DNA from: Jejubacter sp036620675
GTDB lineage: Bacteria > Pseudomonadota > Gammaproteobacteria > Enterobacterales > Enterobacteriaceae
Direction: 5' to 3' (one strand)
NCBI GenBank assembly: GCA_036620675.1
Contig: JAZHEE010000004.1
DNA: 64,000 nt
In this document: positions 7,580 through 16,697 of the stretch, piece after piece
Position numbering within the stretch: the stretch's first letter is position 1
Layout: each line of letters begins with the position of its first letter
The notes under the pieces: model-generated
Seen by the model: only the letters and a program-made list of their open reading frames with translations
Database searches by the model: none
What the model was told of the DNA's origin: nothing
Translations under genes and position numbers: made by a program

Positions 7580-8545
7580 TTACGCAAAATTTTCGAAGTA
7601 TGCCTCCAACGCCTCCAGCTGTTCGCTGGCATCCTCAATGGCGTTGAATGTGCGCCGAAACTGGTCACTGGGCGCGTGCTCCTGGAGATACCAGGAAACG
7701 TGCTTACGCGCAATTCGGTAACCTTTTACCTCACCATAGAAGGTATGAAGTTCCCTAACGTGCGCGCAAAGTAAGCGCTTAACCTCTGCCAGCGGCAGGG
7801 GGGGCAGCAGCTCACCCGTGTCCAGATAATGCTGGATTTCCCGAAAGATCCAGGGTCTCCCCTGAGCCGCACGTCCAATCATCAGAGCATCTGCTCCGGT
7901 ATATTCGAGCACGGCTCTGGCTTTCTGCGGGGTAGTCAGGTCGCCATTCGCTATAACAGGAATGGAAACCAACTGTTTAACCGTCCGAATGCTGTCGTAT
8001 TCCGCCTCGCCTTTAAACAGGCAGGCACGGGTACGACCATGGATGGTCAATGCCTGAATACCACAGCTTTCGGCCAGTTGGGCGATTTCCGCACAGTTGC
8101 GATGTTCTGGATCCCAACCGGTGCGGATCTTCAACGTAACAGGCACGTCCACTGCGTTAACCACGGCGCTGAGAATCCTTTTTACCAGCTCCGGATATTG
8201 CAGCAGGGCGGAACCCGCCAGTTTTCGATTCACTTTCTTGGCCGGGCACCCCATATTGATATCAATAATCTGGGCGCCGTTTTTCACATTAATCCGCGCG
8301 GCCTCGGCCATATCTTCCGGTTCGCTGCCGGCAATTTGTACCGTACGAATACCCGGTTCATCTACATGCACCATCCGCAGGCGAGATTTATCACTGGCCC
8401 AAACTTCCGGGTTTGATGACATCATCTCTGAGACGGTCAGCCCGGCTCCCATCTCATGACACAGCGTTCTGAAAGGTCGGTCAGTAATCCCGGCCATTGG
8501 CGCTGCGATCAGTCGATTTCTGAGCTGGTATTGTCCGATGCGCAT
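7580..8545 (-). CDS. dusB: tRNA-dihydrouridine synthase B
   Basis: A 321-residue FMN enzyme that reduces uridine to dihydrouridine in the D-loop of tRNA. The TIM-barrel start [12 protein letters not shown] and the active-site motif NMGCPAKKV with Cys100 are present, as are the FMN phosphate site ([16 protein letters not shown]) and a helical C-terminal tRNA-binding domain. The length is that of E. coli DusB. It is the first gene of the operon with fis; poor dusB translation and good fis translation are known for E. coli. Confidence 0.98.
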
Positions 8546-8583
8546 GAGTTAAGAAATGACCATATATGCCTGCAAGGCGGCGT

Positions 8584-8612
8584 ATATTACGCATTTTTTG
8601 CACGAGATGAAA
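8584..8612 (-). promoter_or_regulatory. dusB-fis promoter
   Basis: On the minus strand TTTCAT (8612-8607) and TAATAT (8589-8584) are 17 bases apart, followed by the GC-rich discriminator ACGCCGCC and a start region TTGC. This copies the E. coli fis promoter, which is strong in early growth, repressed by Fis itself and under stringent control through the discriminator. Upstream sequence (TTTGAACAATCAGA) is in the place of a Fis site. Confidence 0.85.
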
Positions 8613-8655
8613 GGCCAAACTTTGAACAATCAGATGTTATAGATCAATGAAACCG

Positions 8656-8902
8656 TTATATGCTATCAATATCCTTTGAATATTTATTAATAATCAATTG
8701 GTTATGATAAATTGGTCATTTAGTGTGCTTTTGAGATTTTCGTTAATATGTATTAAATAATACTGGTATCTGCCGGTCGCTCTGGAACATTATGCTGTCT
8801 TTGGGGAGGGAACTATCGGAAATTTGTGCTGCAATAGCGTGAGTATGCGGATAGGACCTGAAAATGGGCAGGAAAGACTTGCTGGCCCACCCATGTTAGG
8901 AA
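8656..8902. other. Spacer between the dusB promoter and the carbonic anhydrase gene
   Basis: About 250 AT-rich bases upstream of the dusB-fis promoter and downstream of the carbonic anhydrase gene. It may hold further Fis or CRP sites, as in E. coli, but I see no clear consensus, no open frame and no convincing terminator. Confidence 0.4.
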
Positions 8903-9643
8903 TTACTCCAGAATCGTGCGACCGTGTAGTTTCTGCACCGGACGATTGTTGGTGTGATGCATGACGGATGTAAACTGTTTTAGCTGCTCAGCGGAAAGCT
9001 GGAGTGGATGCTTCATCACAATCCATCGAACGCCTTCGCTGCATGGAGGGGTGGTCAGAGAACCACTAAAGCGCCAGTGCGTTTTATCATTCGGCAGTAG
9101 ATGGTTGACATCAATCCCGGTCGGTATCGGTGAACTTTTCTCCGCATGATCGGGCATGACCTTCCACAATTTTGCCAGTTCTGCATTGGTTGCGCCTTGT
9201 TCAAACATGACCGCCACTACGGTGATTTCGTTGTCGCTGTTCTGGTGTACCAGATGCAGTTCCAGCGGATACTGCTTTCCATTGATCATATTTTCGCTGG
9301 GAGCATGAAAATGAAACTGCTTCAGCGTAAAGCGCTCATTGTCGAGGGTAATGTAATTTGCCGTATTATTGTCACTATAATTAGCCTGGATGGTGTGGCC
9401 ATTATTTAATAGTGAATTTGGGCTGGTTGTATAGTGTGTTTTCAGTGGCTGCAGATGCGCGCTGAAGGTTTCCCGGATGTCTACCGGAGACTGGTTCTGA
9501 CCGGTCTGACACAACTGCCAGTTGCTGTCCAGTTCCCCCCAGTGTTCGGGAGATTCGACGCCTTCATATCCCCAATGAGAAGCAGTGGCTGCAACAGGCA
9601 GCAGCAGCATCGCCAGTATAATACCGTTAAGTTTCTTTGCCAT
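8903..9643 (-). CDS. cah: Periplasmic alpha-type carbonic anhydrase
   Basis: A 246-residue enzyme that interconverts carbon dioxide and bicarbonate. A signal peptide (MAKKLNGIILAMLLLPVAATA) is followed by the mature start SHWGYEG. The three zinc ligands are visible as His111 and His113 in FHFHAPSEN and His130 in ELHLVH. Cys45 and the Cys in TTPPCSEG probably form the usual disulfide. It lies alone on the minus strand between dusB and prmA, a place where E. coli K-12 has no gene. It could help keep bicarbonate available, which is notable next to the acetyl-CoA carboxylase genes, but it is a separate transcript. Confidence 0.95.
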   Translation of the reverse strand: MAKKLNGIILAMLLLPVAATASHWGYEGVESPEHWGELDSNWQLCQTGQNQSPVDIRETFSAHLQPLKTHYTTSPNSLLNNGHTIQANYSDNNTANYITLDNERFTLKQFHFHAPSENMINGKQYPLELHLVHQNSDNEITVVAVMFEQGATNAELAKLWKVMPDHAEKSSPIPTGIDVNHLLPNDKTHWRFSGSLTTPPCSEGVRWIVMKHPLQLSAEQLKQFTSVMHHTNNRPVQKLHGRTILE

Positions 9644-9788
9644 TATAATTAGTCCATTGAATATTATTATTCCCTTATAGTCACTATTCCATAGCGACTA
9701 TAGCACTACTAATTATATGGTCTTTGCCGTGGAGATGCGACTGATATGGCTGAAAAATAGGTTTTCTCAGCCAATTACAGAAAATGGT

Positions 9789-10670
9789 TTATTTCCTTGT
9801 GCCGGTAATGCGACACCACTCTTCTTTTTCGGCTACCGGGTTGAGCGTAAAGTTATCGCGGTAGGCTTCGCAAACGCTCTCTGCCTGACTTGCCAGTACG
9901 CCGGAAAGCCCCAACAGACCTCCCTGAACTGGCAGGACGCTTATTAACGGCGCCAGTTCGCGCAGCGGGCCTGCCAGAATGTTAGCGACTACCACGTCGG
10001 CCTGTAGCCCTTCAGGTTGCTGATGAGGCAGGTAGAGCTCCAGACGTTCGGCCACTCCGTTACGTTCGGCGTTATCCCGACTGGCCTGAATCGCCTGAGG
10101 ATCGATATCGATACCGATAGCGCGCGCGGCACCCAGTTTCAGCGCTGCGATAGCAAGAATGCCGGAACCGCAGCCGAAGTCGATCAGGGTTTTTCCCGCC
10201 AGATCCAGACCGTCCAGCCAGGCCAGGCAGAGCGATGTGGTGGGATGGGTTCCGGTACCGAAAGCCAGCCCCGGATCGAGCATGACGTTGACGGCGTTTT
10301 CATCAGGTACCTCGCGCCAGCTCGGGCAGATCCACAGACGTTCTCCGAAGCGCATCGGGTGGAAGTTATCCATCCATTCGCGTTCCCAGTCTTTATCTTC
10401 GAGCTGCTCGATTTTATGGCAAAAACCACTACCCAGTAGCGGATGTTGCTCCAGCTGTGCCACGGTGGTTTTCATATCGGATTCGGCGTCATACAGGCCG
10501 ATAACATCGGTATCGCCCCACAGCCGGGTTTCCCCTGGCAGCGGCTCAAATACTGGCGTGTCGTGAGTGTCCTGAAACGTAACGGAAACCGCTCCGCTTT
10601 CCATCAGGGCATCCCCCAGCTCTTCCGCGAATGAGCCGGTTGTATTAATTTTCAGTTGAATCCATGGCAT
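9789..10670 (-). CDS. prmA: Ribosomal protein L11 methyltransferase
   Basis: A 293-residue SAM-dependent enzyme that trimethylates L11 on its N-terminus and lysines. An N-terminal L11-binding domain precedes the conserved DPGLAFGTGTHPTT, the SAM motif LIDFGCGSGILAIAA (about 162-176) and NILAGPL in the active site. Length and sequence match E. coli PrmA. The start MPWIQLK is 26 bases after panF on the same strand, so the two are probably co-transcribed. Confidence 0.98.
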   Translation of the reverse strand: MPWIQLKINTTGSFAEELGDALMESGAVSVTFQDTHDTPVFEPLPGETRLWGDTDVIGLYDAESDMKTTVAQLEQHPLLGSGFCHKIEQLEDKDWEREWMDNFHPMRFGERLWICPSWREVPDENAVNVMLDPGLAFGTGTHPTTSLCLAWLDGLDLAGKTLIDFGCGSGILAIAALKLGAARAIGIDIDPQAIQASRDNAERNGVAERLELYLPHQQPEGLQADVVVANILAGPLRELAPLISVLPVQGGLLGLSGVLASQAESVCEAYRDNFTLNPVAEKEEWCRITGTRK

Positions 10671-10696
10671 GGCAAAACTCTTTATTCATAAACAAG

Positions 10697-12136
10697 TTAA
10701 TAGACGGCGGTCGCGGCATTAGCACGGCCAAACCGATTCCCGACCAGAAAGCAAAGAAGGCTGACCAGAAGGGAAGGAACAATGGGATGAAACCCCAGCA
10801 TTTCTACTTTCAGCGTAGCCAGGAGCGCATAAAGCACGCCACCGCTAATCATGGCGCTAAGGGCCCCTACGGCATTGGCACGCTCCCAGTAAAGACCGAA
10901 TACCAGCGGCCACAGGAAAACGGCTTCCAGACCGCCGAAGGCCAGAAGATTGAGCCAGATGATCATCTGCGGCGGTTGCCAGGCAGCCAGCAGCAGCAAA
11001 GCGCTGAGGGCCAGAGTGATCGCCGTGGACATATGCTTAAGCCGCTGTTCGTTGTTGGTCTGATCCGGGCGCACGCTAAGCCACAGATCTTTAACGATTG
11101 TGGCCGATGACTGCAGCAACTGGGCGTTGATTGTCGACATAATCGCCGCCATCGGTGCAGCCAGAAAGATCCCGGCAGCAACTGGCGGTAGTACGGTGAC
11201 CATCAGCGTCGGAATCACCCTATCCGGAATGGTCAGGTCGGGAATGACTGCCCGGCCCAATGCGCCAGCCAGATGCATGCCGACCATCAGAATGCCTACC
11301 ACCAGGGTACCGATAATAATGCCGCGGTGTACCGCTTTGCTGTCTTTATAGGAGATACAGCGCACGGCGGTATGGGGCAAACCAATAACGCCAAAGCAGA
11401 CCAGCACCCAAAACGAAGCCAGGAACGACGGCGTCAGAATATTACCCGCGCCCTGCGGGGTGACCAGTTGGGGATCGATGTGCTGAAGCTTATTTACAGC
11501 GGCAGGCAGGCCGCCTGCGGCGTGGATAATGCCTGTCAGCAACAGCAAGGTACCGATAAGCATCACCAGCCCCTGCATGGCGTCATTGAGTACGCTAGCC
11601 CGAAAGCCGCCAAAGGCGGTATAAAGCGCGATGCTGATACCAAAGATCAACAGACCGCTCTCGTAGGGAATACCGGCCGCGGTTTCCAGCAGTCGGGCGC
11701 CGCCAATAAACTGTACCGTCATGGCGCCGATAAATGCGACCAGCAGGCTCAGGCTCGCCAGCCAGACCAGCAGCCGGCTCTGGTAGCGGGCATAGAGCAT
11801 ATCGTTGAGAGTTACGGCGTTATAGCGCCGGGCCAGAATGGCGAACTTTTTGCCGAGTATCCCCAGAGACAGCCATATGGCTGGTAGCTGAATCATTGAC
11901 AGTAGCACCCAGCCCAGCCCGTATTTATAGGCAGCGCCAGGGCCGCCGATAAAAGAGCTGGCGCTGATATAGGTGGCTGTCAGGGTCATGGCCAGCACGA
12001 AGCCGCCCATGGAGCGGCCACCCAGAAAATACTCATTCAGGAAATTGCCCTGCCGGCGACGGCGAATCGCCCACAGAGAAACGCCGAATACCACCAATAA
12101 ATAAGCGATCAGCGGCAGGATAACTTCAGTCTGCAT
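10697..12136 (-). CDS. panF: Sodium/pantothenate symporter
   Basis: A 479-residue inner-membrane carrier of the sodium:solute symporter family that imports pantothenate for coenzyme A synthesis. About 12-13 hydrophobic segments are visible. Family landmarks include LNEYFLGGRSMGGFVLAMTLTATYISASSFIGGPG near the N-terminus and GLPHTAVRCISYKDS in the middle. E. coli PanF is 483 residues. It overlaps the end of yhdT by 11 bases, which indicates translational coupling, and prmA follows. Confidence 0.97.
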   Translation of the reverse strand: MQTEVILPLIAYLLVVFGVSLWAIRRRRQGNFLNEYFLGGRSMGGFVLAMTLTATYISASSFIGGPGAAYKYGLGWVLLSMIQLPAIWLSLGILGKKFAILARRYNAVTLNDMLYARYQSRLLVWLASLSLLVAFIGAMTVQFIGGARLLETAAGIPYESGLLIFGISIALYTAFGGFRASVLNDAMQGLVMLIGTLLLLTGIIHAAGGLPAAVNKLQHIDPQLVTPQGAGNILTPSFLASFWVLVCFGVIGLPHTAVRCISYKDSKAVHRGIIIGTLVVGILMVGMHLAGALGRAVIPDLTIPDRVIPTLMVTVLPPVAAGIFLAAPMAAIMSTINAQLLQSSATIVKDLWLSVRPDQTNNEQRLKHMSTAITLALSALLLLAAWQPPQMIIWLNLLAFGGLEAVFLWPLVFGLYWERANAVGALSAMISGGVLYALLATLKVEMLGFHPIVPSLLVSLLCFLVGNRFGRANAATAVY

Positions 12137-12368
12137 GGTTATCCTCCAGTGGAATATCGCGGAATATTACCCGTACCATCAGCCAGCAGAGGACGAAAAA
12201 GATCAGTGGCACCAACAGGCAGGCCATTTCAAACCAGTGCGGCAGACCGGTCACGCCAGGGGTTGAATCTGGCAGCCATGCGGCGAGGATCCAGGTGACC
12301 ATGTAGAGCAGGGTCAACCATAGCGCCCAGCGGGCTTCTTTGTGAGCCTGAACAAAACGCTTATCCAT
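12126..12368 (-). CDS. yhdT: Small inner-membrane protein YhdT
   Basis: An 80-residue protein with two membrane segments (WALWLTLLYMVTWILAAWL and FEMACLLVPLIFFVLCWLMV) and a basic start. It belongs to the DUF997 family and nearly always sits ahead of panF, whose start it overlaps, so it may assist the transporter. Its function is not established. Confidence 0.93.
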   Translation of the reverse strand: MDKRFVQAHKEARWALWLTLLYMVTWILAAWLPDSTPGVTGLPHWFEMACLLVPLIFFVLCWLMVRVIFRDIPLEDNHAD

Positions 12369-12429
12369 CTTTGTTCCCCGGGTTGTCAGAGAAAGCGGCG
12401 ATTGTACCTTATCCCTTCCCGGCGAGGCG

Positions 12430-12462
12430 AAAAAAGAAGGGCCGGTAAAAACCGGCCCTTGC
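12430..12462 (-). terminator. Terminator after accC
   Basis: On the minus strand AAGGGCCGG-TTTTTA-CCGGCCCTT is followed by CTTTTTTCG. A strong intrinsic terminator between accC and yhdT. Confidence 0.93.
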
Positions 12463-12479
12463 GTGACGAGAAAGATAAC

Positions 12480-13823
12480 TTACTGGAGGCCCAGCTTTTT
12501 CTCCAGATAGTGGATGTTGGTTCCACCATGCTGGAAGTTTTCGTCATTCATGATGCGCATTTGCAGATCGACGTTGGTTTTGATGCCATCGATGATAAGC
12601 TCCTGCAGAGCGTTACGCATACGCGCAATCGCCACGTCACGGTTTTCACCGTAGCAGATAAGCTTACCAATCATGGAGTCATAGTACGGCGGCACGGTAT
12701 AGCCAGCGTAGATATGAGACTCCCAGCGTACCCCAAAACCGCCCGGCGCGTGGAAACGGGTAATTTTACCCGGACTTGGCAGGAAGGTATTGGGGTCTTC
12801 AGCGTTGATACGGCATTCTACCGCGTGGCCGCGCACCACGACCTCTTCCTGTTTGATAGAGAGTGGCTGACCGGCAGCAATACGCAGCTGCTCTTTGATC
12901 AAATCGACGCCGGTAATCATTTCCGTTACCGGATGCTCTACCTGGATACGGGTATTCATCTCGATGAAGTAGAACTCGCCGTTCTCGAACAGGAATTCGA
13001 AGGTGCCCGCACCGCGGTAGCCGATATCGATACAGGCTTTGGTGCAGCGTTCGCCGATATAGCGACGCAGTTCCGGAGTAATGCCCGGAGCTGGCGCTTC
13101 TTCCACGACTTTCTGGTGGCGACGCTGCATTGAGCAGTCACGCTCGGCCAGATAGATGGCGCCGCCCTGGCCGTCAGCCAGTACCTGAATTTCGATATGG
13201 CGCGGATTTTCCAGGTACTTTTCCATGTAAACCATATCGTTGCTGAATGCCGCTTTCGCTTCAGCACGGGTCATGGTAATGGACTGCGCCAGTTCAGCAT
13301 CGCTACGCACTACGCGCATGCCGCGGCCACCGCCACCGCCAGAAGCCTTGATGATGACCGGGTAGCCAATGCGTTTGGCAATGGCACGGTTGCGGTCCAT
13401 ATCATCGTCCAGCGGGCCATCGGAACCCGGAACGCAAGGTACGCCAGCTTTCTTCATGGCGTTGATGGCAGAGACTTTGTCCCCCATCAGGCGAATAGTT
13501 TCCGCTTTCGGGCCAATGAAGATAAAGCCTGACTGCTCAACCTGCTCGGCAAAGTTGGCGTTTTCTGACAGGAAGCCGTATCCCGGGTGGATCGCCACCG
13601 CGCCGGTGATTTCCGCCGCGGAGATGATAGCCGGGATATTCAGATAGCTTTTGACGGACGGAGCCGGGCCAATGCAGACCGTTTCATCCGCCAGCAGTAC
13701 ATGTTTCAGATCGCGATCCGCGGTGGAGTGCACGGCGACGGTCTTGATGCCCAGCTCTTTGCAGGCACGCAGGATTCGCAGGGCGATTTCACCACGGTTG
13801 GCGATAACAATTTTATCCAGCAT
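12480..13823 (-). CDS. accC: Biotin carboxylase subunit of acetyl-CoA carboxylase
   Basis: A 447-residue ATP-grasp enzyme that carboxylates biotin on AccB, the first step of malonyl-CoA formation. The start MLDKIVIANRGEIALRI at 13823 was chosen over a 13-residue longer frame because it is the universal family start. KASGGGGGRGMR (glycine-rich ATP loop), FEFLFENGEFYFIEMNTRIQVEHPVTE (catalytic region) and the C-terminal cap are all present. E. coli AccC is 449 residues. It begins 10 bases after accB, and the two form the classic accBC operon. Confidence 0.98.
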   Translation of the reverse strand: MLDKIVIANRGEIALRILRACKELGIKTVAVHSTADRDLKHVLLADETVCIGPAPSVKSYLNIPAIISAAEITGAVAIHPGYGFLSENANFAEQVEQSGFIFIGPKAETIRLMGDKVSAINAMKKAGVPCVPGSDGPLDDDMDRNRAIAKRIGYPVIIKASGGGGGRGMRVVRSDAELAQSITMTRAEAKAAFSNDMVYMEKYLENPRHIEIQVLADGQGGAIYLAERDCSMQRRHQKVVEEAPAPGITPELRRYIGERCTKACIDIGYRGAGTFEFLFENGEFYFIEMNTRIQVEHPVTEMITGVDLIKEQLRIAAGQPLSIKQEEVVVRGHAVECRINAEDPNTFLPSPGKITRFHAPGGFGVRWESHIYAGYTVPPYYDSMIGKLICYGENRDVAIARMRNALQELIIDGIKTNVDLQMRIMNDENFQHGGTNIHYLEKKLGLQ

Positions 13824-13833
13824 GTTCGCCTCG

Positions 13834-14307
13834 TTATTCGATGACGACCAGCGGCTCGTCAAATTCTACCGGTTGGCCACTTTCCACCAGAACAGCTTTC
13901 ACCACGCCAGCTTTATCGGCTTCGATCTGGTTCATCATTTTCATCGCTTCAACGATGCACAGAGTGTCGCCGACGTTGACTTTCTGCCCTGGTTCTACAA
14001 AGGCTTTTGCATCCGGGCTCGGGGTGCGATAGAAAGTCCCGACCATCGGGGAGCGGACGATGTGGCCACTGACTTCAGTGCTGGCAGGCGCTTCCATTGC
14101 CGGCGTCGTTGCCGGAGCGACAGCGTTGGACAGCGCCGGCTGCTGCTGCGGAGCCGGGGCAGCCCATGCCTGCTGCATGACTGGCGCGGCCGGGTTGGCA
14201 ACGGCGCGGCTGATGCGTACAGACTCTTCGCCCTCAGAAATTTCCAGCTCAGCGATGCCTGATTCTTCAACCAGCTCAATCAGTTTTTTAATCTTACGAA
14301 TATCCAT
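13834..14307 (-). CDS. accB: Biotin carboxyl carrier protein
   Basis: The 157-residue carrier of acetyl-CoA carboxylase. The start MDIRKIKKLIELVEESG at 14307 is the family start; a longer open frame upstream is chance. A proline- and alanine-rich linker (about 38-78) joins it to the biotinyl domain, where Lys123 in EAMKMMNQ is the biotin site. It is followed by accC at 10 bases. In E. coli AccB represses its own operon, and the same is likely here. Confidence 0.98.
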   Translation of the reverse strand: MDIRKIKKLIELVEESGIAELEISEGEESVRISRAVANPAAPVMQQAWAAPAPQQQPALSNAVAPATTPAMEAPASTEVSGHIVRSPMVGTFYRTPSPDAKAFVEPGQKVNVGDTLCIVEAMKMMNQIEADKAGVVKAVLVESGQPVEFDEPLVVIE

Positions 14308-14329
14308 GAGTGGGTTCCGTACTCTTTGT

Positions 14330-14782
14330 TTAGTTTGTGTGTGACAGACGGTTAACCGCCGTCTGGAGTGCATAGCTGTAGCCATCCGCGCCCAGCCCGC
14401 AAATAACGCCAGTGGCGATATCGGAGAGATACGAGTGGTGACGGAACGGCTCGCGCGCATGCACATTGCTCAGGTGAATCTCAATAAATGGGATGCTCAC
14501 CGCCAGCAGAGCGTCACGCAACGCTATGCTGGTGTGCGTGAAGGCGGCCGGATTGATCAGGATATAGTCGACCTGACCTTTAGCCTGATGAATACGGTCG
14601 ATCAATTCGTGCTCAGCGTTAGACTGCAGGTGATCCAGCGTGACGTTCAGCGCTTGCGCCTGAGCTCGCAACTGGCTGACAATCTCTGCCAGGGTCTGGC
14701 TACCGTACTTTTCCGGTTCGCGCGTGCCGAGCATATTGAGGTTGGGCCCGTTAATAAGCAAAACCTGAAACTTGTCCGCCAT
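14330..14782 (-). CDS. aroQ: Type II 3-dehydroquinate dehydratase
   Basis: A 150-residue enzyme that makes 3-dehydroshikimate from 3-dehydroquinate in the shikimate pathway. The family start ILLINGPNLNMLGTREPEKYG carries the catalytic Tyr; NPAAFTHTSIALRDAL and EIHLSNVHAREPFRHHSY are the other active-site blocks. It precedes accB by 22 bases on the same strand. E. coli K-12 uses the type I enzyme AroD instead, while many relatives keep aroQ here. It may share transcripts with accBC, whose leader in E. coli is unusually long. Confidence 0.97.
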   Translation of the reverse strand: MADKFQVLLINGPNLNMLGTREPEKYGSQTLAEIVSQLRAQAQALNVTLDHLQSNAEHELIDRIHQAKGQVDYILINPAAFTHTSIALRDALLAVSIPFIEIHLSNVHAREPFRHHSYLSDIATGVICGLGADGYSYALQTAVNRLSHTN

Positions 14783-15016
14783 TGTGCTGCCATCTCCTGC
14801 AATTTTCGGTGATATTACAAAATATACCTTCGATGCGCGGTTGTCACCCCTGAATGTGTTTAAAACGCAATCAGAAGCGATCAGGGGGGCACATTATAAT
14901 GATTTCGTGGCATTTAGCAGCTAAATACTGGTCGTATCAGGGAAGATTATCAACCGCTATCGTAAAAAGATGCGCGGTTGATAAAGCTTTTGTGTAAAAG
15001 GGCGAGTAATGGTGAA

Positions 15017-15616
15017 TTAGCGCCACCACTGGCGAAACTTACGATATCGGGCGGCTAAAAGTAGCAATGCCAGTAGCGCGTAGATGATAGGTTGGGGCGA
15101 AAGCGTTTTGACTGACCACATATAGTGAATGGGCGCGAGAATGGCGGCCAGATAGACGAAGTTATGCACCTTTTGCCAGCGGGGGCCCAGCTTTCGTTGC
15201 GCCGAACGGGTTGAAGTCATCGCCAGCGCCAGTAGTATCAGCCAGCTAACCAGACCCAGCGTCAGATACGGACGGTGGATAACCTCCTGCCCCAGCAGCA
15301 CCAGATTGTTAATACCCAGCTCCAGCAGCGCATAGCACATAATATGAAGCGTGGCCCATGCGAAACACCACAGGCCCAGTAAGCGGCGGGTGCGCATTAG
15401 CAATGGCTGCTTAGCGTAGCGTGCCAGAGGGGAGACGAGCAAGGTCGCCAGCAGTAATTTCAGTGCTGTCCGACCGGTAAAGTGCTGAATATCCCGGGCC
15501 GGATCGGCACTAAGATAGCCCCGGAAGCCGGCCCAGAGCAGCCACAGCAACGGAGCTAAAGCGGCTGCATGCAAAACGACTTTCAGCCAGACGACCTGGT
15601 TCACCGTCAGACGCAC
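15017..15616 (-). CDS. msrQ: Heme-binding membrane subunit MsrQ
   Basis: A 199-residue protein with about six membrane helices (LKVVLHAAALAPLLWLLWAGF, LLLATLLVSPLARY, CFAWATLHIMCYALLEL and others) and conserved histidines for heme b. It passes electrons from the quinone pool to periplasmic MsrP. It starts with GTG at 15616, overlapping the msrP stop codon by one base, so translation is coupled. It was formerly called YedZ. Confidence 0.97.
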   Translation of the reverse strand: MRLTVNQVVWLKVVLHAAALAPLLWLLWAGFRGYLSADPARDIQHFTGRTALKLLLATLLVSPLARYAKQPLLMRTRRLLGLWCFAWATLHIMCYALLELGINNLVLLGQEVIHRPYLTLGLVSWLILLALAMTSTRSAQRKLGPRWQKVHNFVYLAAILAPIHYMWSVKTLSPQPIIYALLALLLLAARYRKFRQWWR

Positions 15617-16617
15617 TAGAAGTTCTCCTTAAGGTTAAGTCCGCGATACAGCGAGGCGACCTGGTCGGCATAACCGTTGAACAACAGCGTCGGCTGACGT
15701 TCGACCTTGAGAATACCGCCTGCGCCAATCACGCGTTCAGTCGCCTGGGACCAGCGTGGATGATCGACATGCGGGTTCACGTTGGCGTAAAAGCCATATT
15801 CATTCGGCGCGGACAGATTCCAGGTGGTAGGGGGCCGTTCGCGGGTCAGTTTGATGCGTACGATCGATTTAATACCTTTAAAGCCATATTTCCAGGGGAC
15901 GATAAGCCTTATCGGCGCCCCGTTCTGCGGTGGTAGCGCTTTGCCATATACTCCCACGCTCAGCAGCGTTAGCGGATGCATGGCTTCATCCAGACGCAGG
16001 CCTTCAACGTAGGGATACTTTAGTCCGCCGCCGATAAAGCGATCTTTTTGTCCTGGCATCTGCTCTGGCGCATAGAGAGTCTGAAACGCGACATATTTCG
16101 CGTGGCTGGTGGGTTCGACCAGGGAGAGTAACTTGTGTAATGGAAAACCGATCCACGGGATGACCATCGACCAGGCTTCCACGCAACGCATGCGGTAGAT
16201 ACGCTCGGTAAGCGGAAAACGGGTGGTCAGGGCGTGATGATCCAGGGTCAGCGGTTTGGCGACTTCGCCGTCAATGGTGAGCGTCCAGGGATCGGTAACC
16301 ATCGCTCCAGCATTGGCGGCCGGGTCGGCTTTATCAAGGCCGAATTCATAAAAATTGTTGTAGCCGGTGACTTTGCTTTCTGGTGTTAACGGCAGATGGC
16401 TTTGCCATTGCGGAGGCTGGCTGAAATTCAGAGCCTGTCCAGCGGGAGCGGGGGGGCGATCGTTGCCTTTAAACCAGTCGAACAGGCTGGCCTTTGCCGC
16501 AGGCGCTAGTGTGAGCGTGGTGGCACTTATCCCCAGCATTTTCAGAATCTGGCGGCGCTGTAACATAAAGACAGACTCTGCCGTGACATCGGCTTGCGTC
16601 AACTTTTTGGCTTTCAT
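15616..16617 (-). CDS. msrP: Periplasmic methionine sulfoxide reductase MsrP
   Basis: A 333-residue molybdopterin enzyme that repairs oxidised methionines in envelope proteins. The leader has a twin-arginine motif (LQRRQILKML, Arg21-Arg22) followed by a hydrophobic stretch and AAKA, so it is exported folded through Tat. The Mo-ligand Cys is in YRMRCVEAWSMVIPW. C-terminal sulfite-oxidase-type sequence runs to LNLKENF. The ribosome site GGAGG at 16630-16626 is eight bases ahead of ATG 16617; two ATGs at 16624 and 16621 are too close to it. That site lies inside a 12-base-pair stem (separate entry), which is unusual. Confidence 0.97.
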   Translation of the reverse strand: MKAKKLTQADVTAESVFMLQRRQILKMLGISATTLTLAPAAKASLFDWFKGNDRPPAPAGQALNFSQPPQWQSHLPLTPESKVTGYNNFYEFGLDKADPAANAGAMVTDPWTLTIDGEVAKPLTLDHHALTTRFPLTERIYRMRCVEAWSMVIPWIGFPLHKLLSLVEPTSHAKYVAFQTLYAPEQMPGQKDRFIGGGLKYPYVEGLRLDEAMHPLTLLSVGVYGKALPPQNGAPIRLIVPWKYGFKGIKSIVRIKLTRERPPTTWNLSAPNEYGFYANVNPHVDHPRWSQATERVIGAGGILKVERQPTLLFNGYADQVASLYRGLNLKENF

Positions 16618-16625
16618 TCATGCAT

Positions 16626-16659
16626 CCTCCGTCATGCCTTTTTATCAGCATGACGGAGG
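16626..16659 (-). promoter_or_regulatory. Hairpin that buries the msrP ribosome binding site
   Basis: CCTCCGTCATGC (16626-16637) and GCATGACGGAGG (16648-16659) are perfect inverted copies around a 10-base loop. In msrP mRNA the 3' arm ends with the GGAGG that serves the msrP start. No T-run follows on either strand, so it is not a normal intrinsic terminator of acuI. It could control msrP translation, insulate it from acuI read-through, or be a DNA palindrome for a regulator. Confidence 0.6.
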
Positions 16660-16697
16660 CGGATTGCGAATGCGAATATGTCACGAAAAATTGAAGA

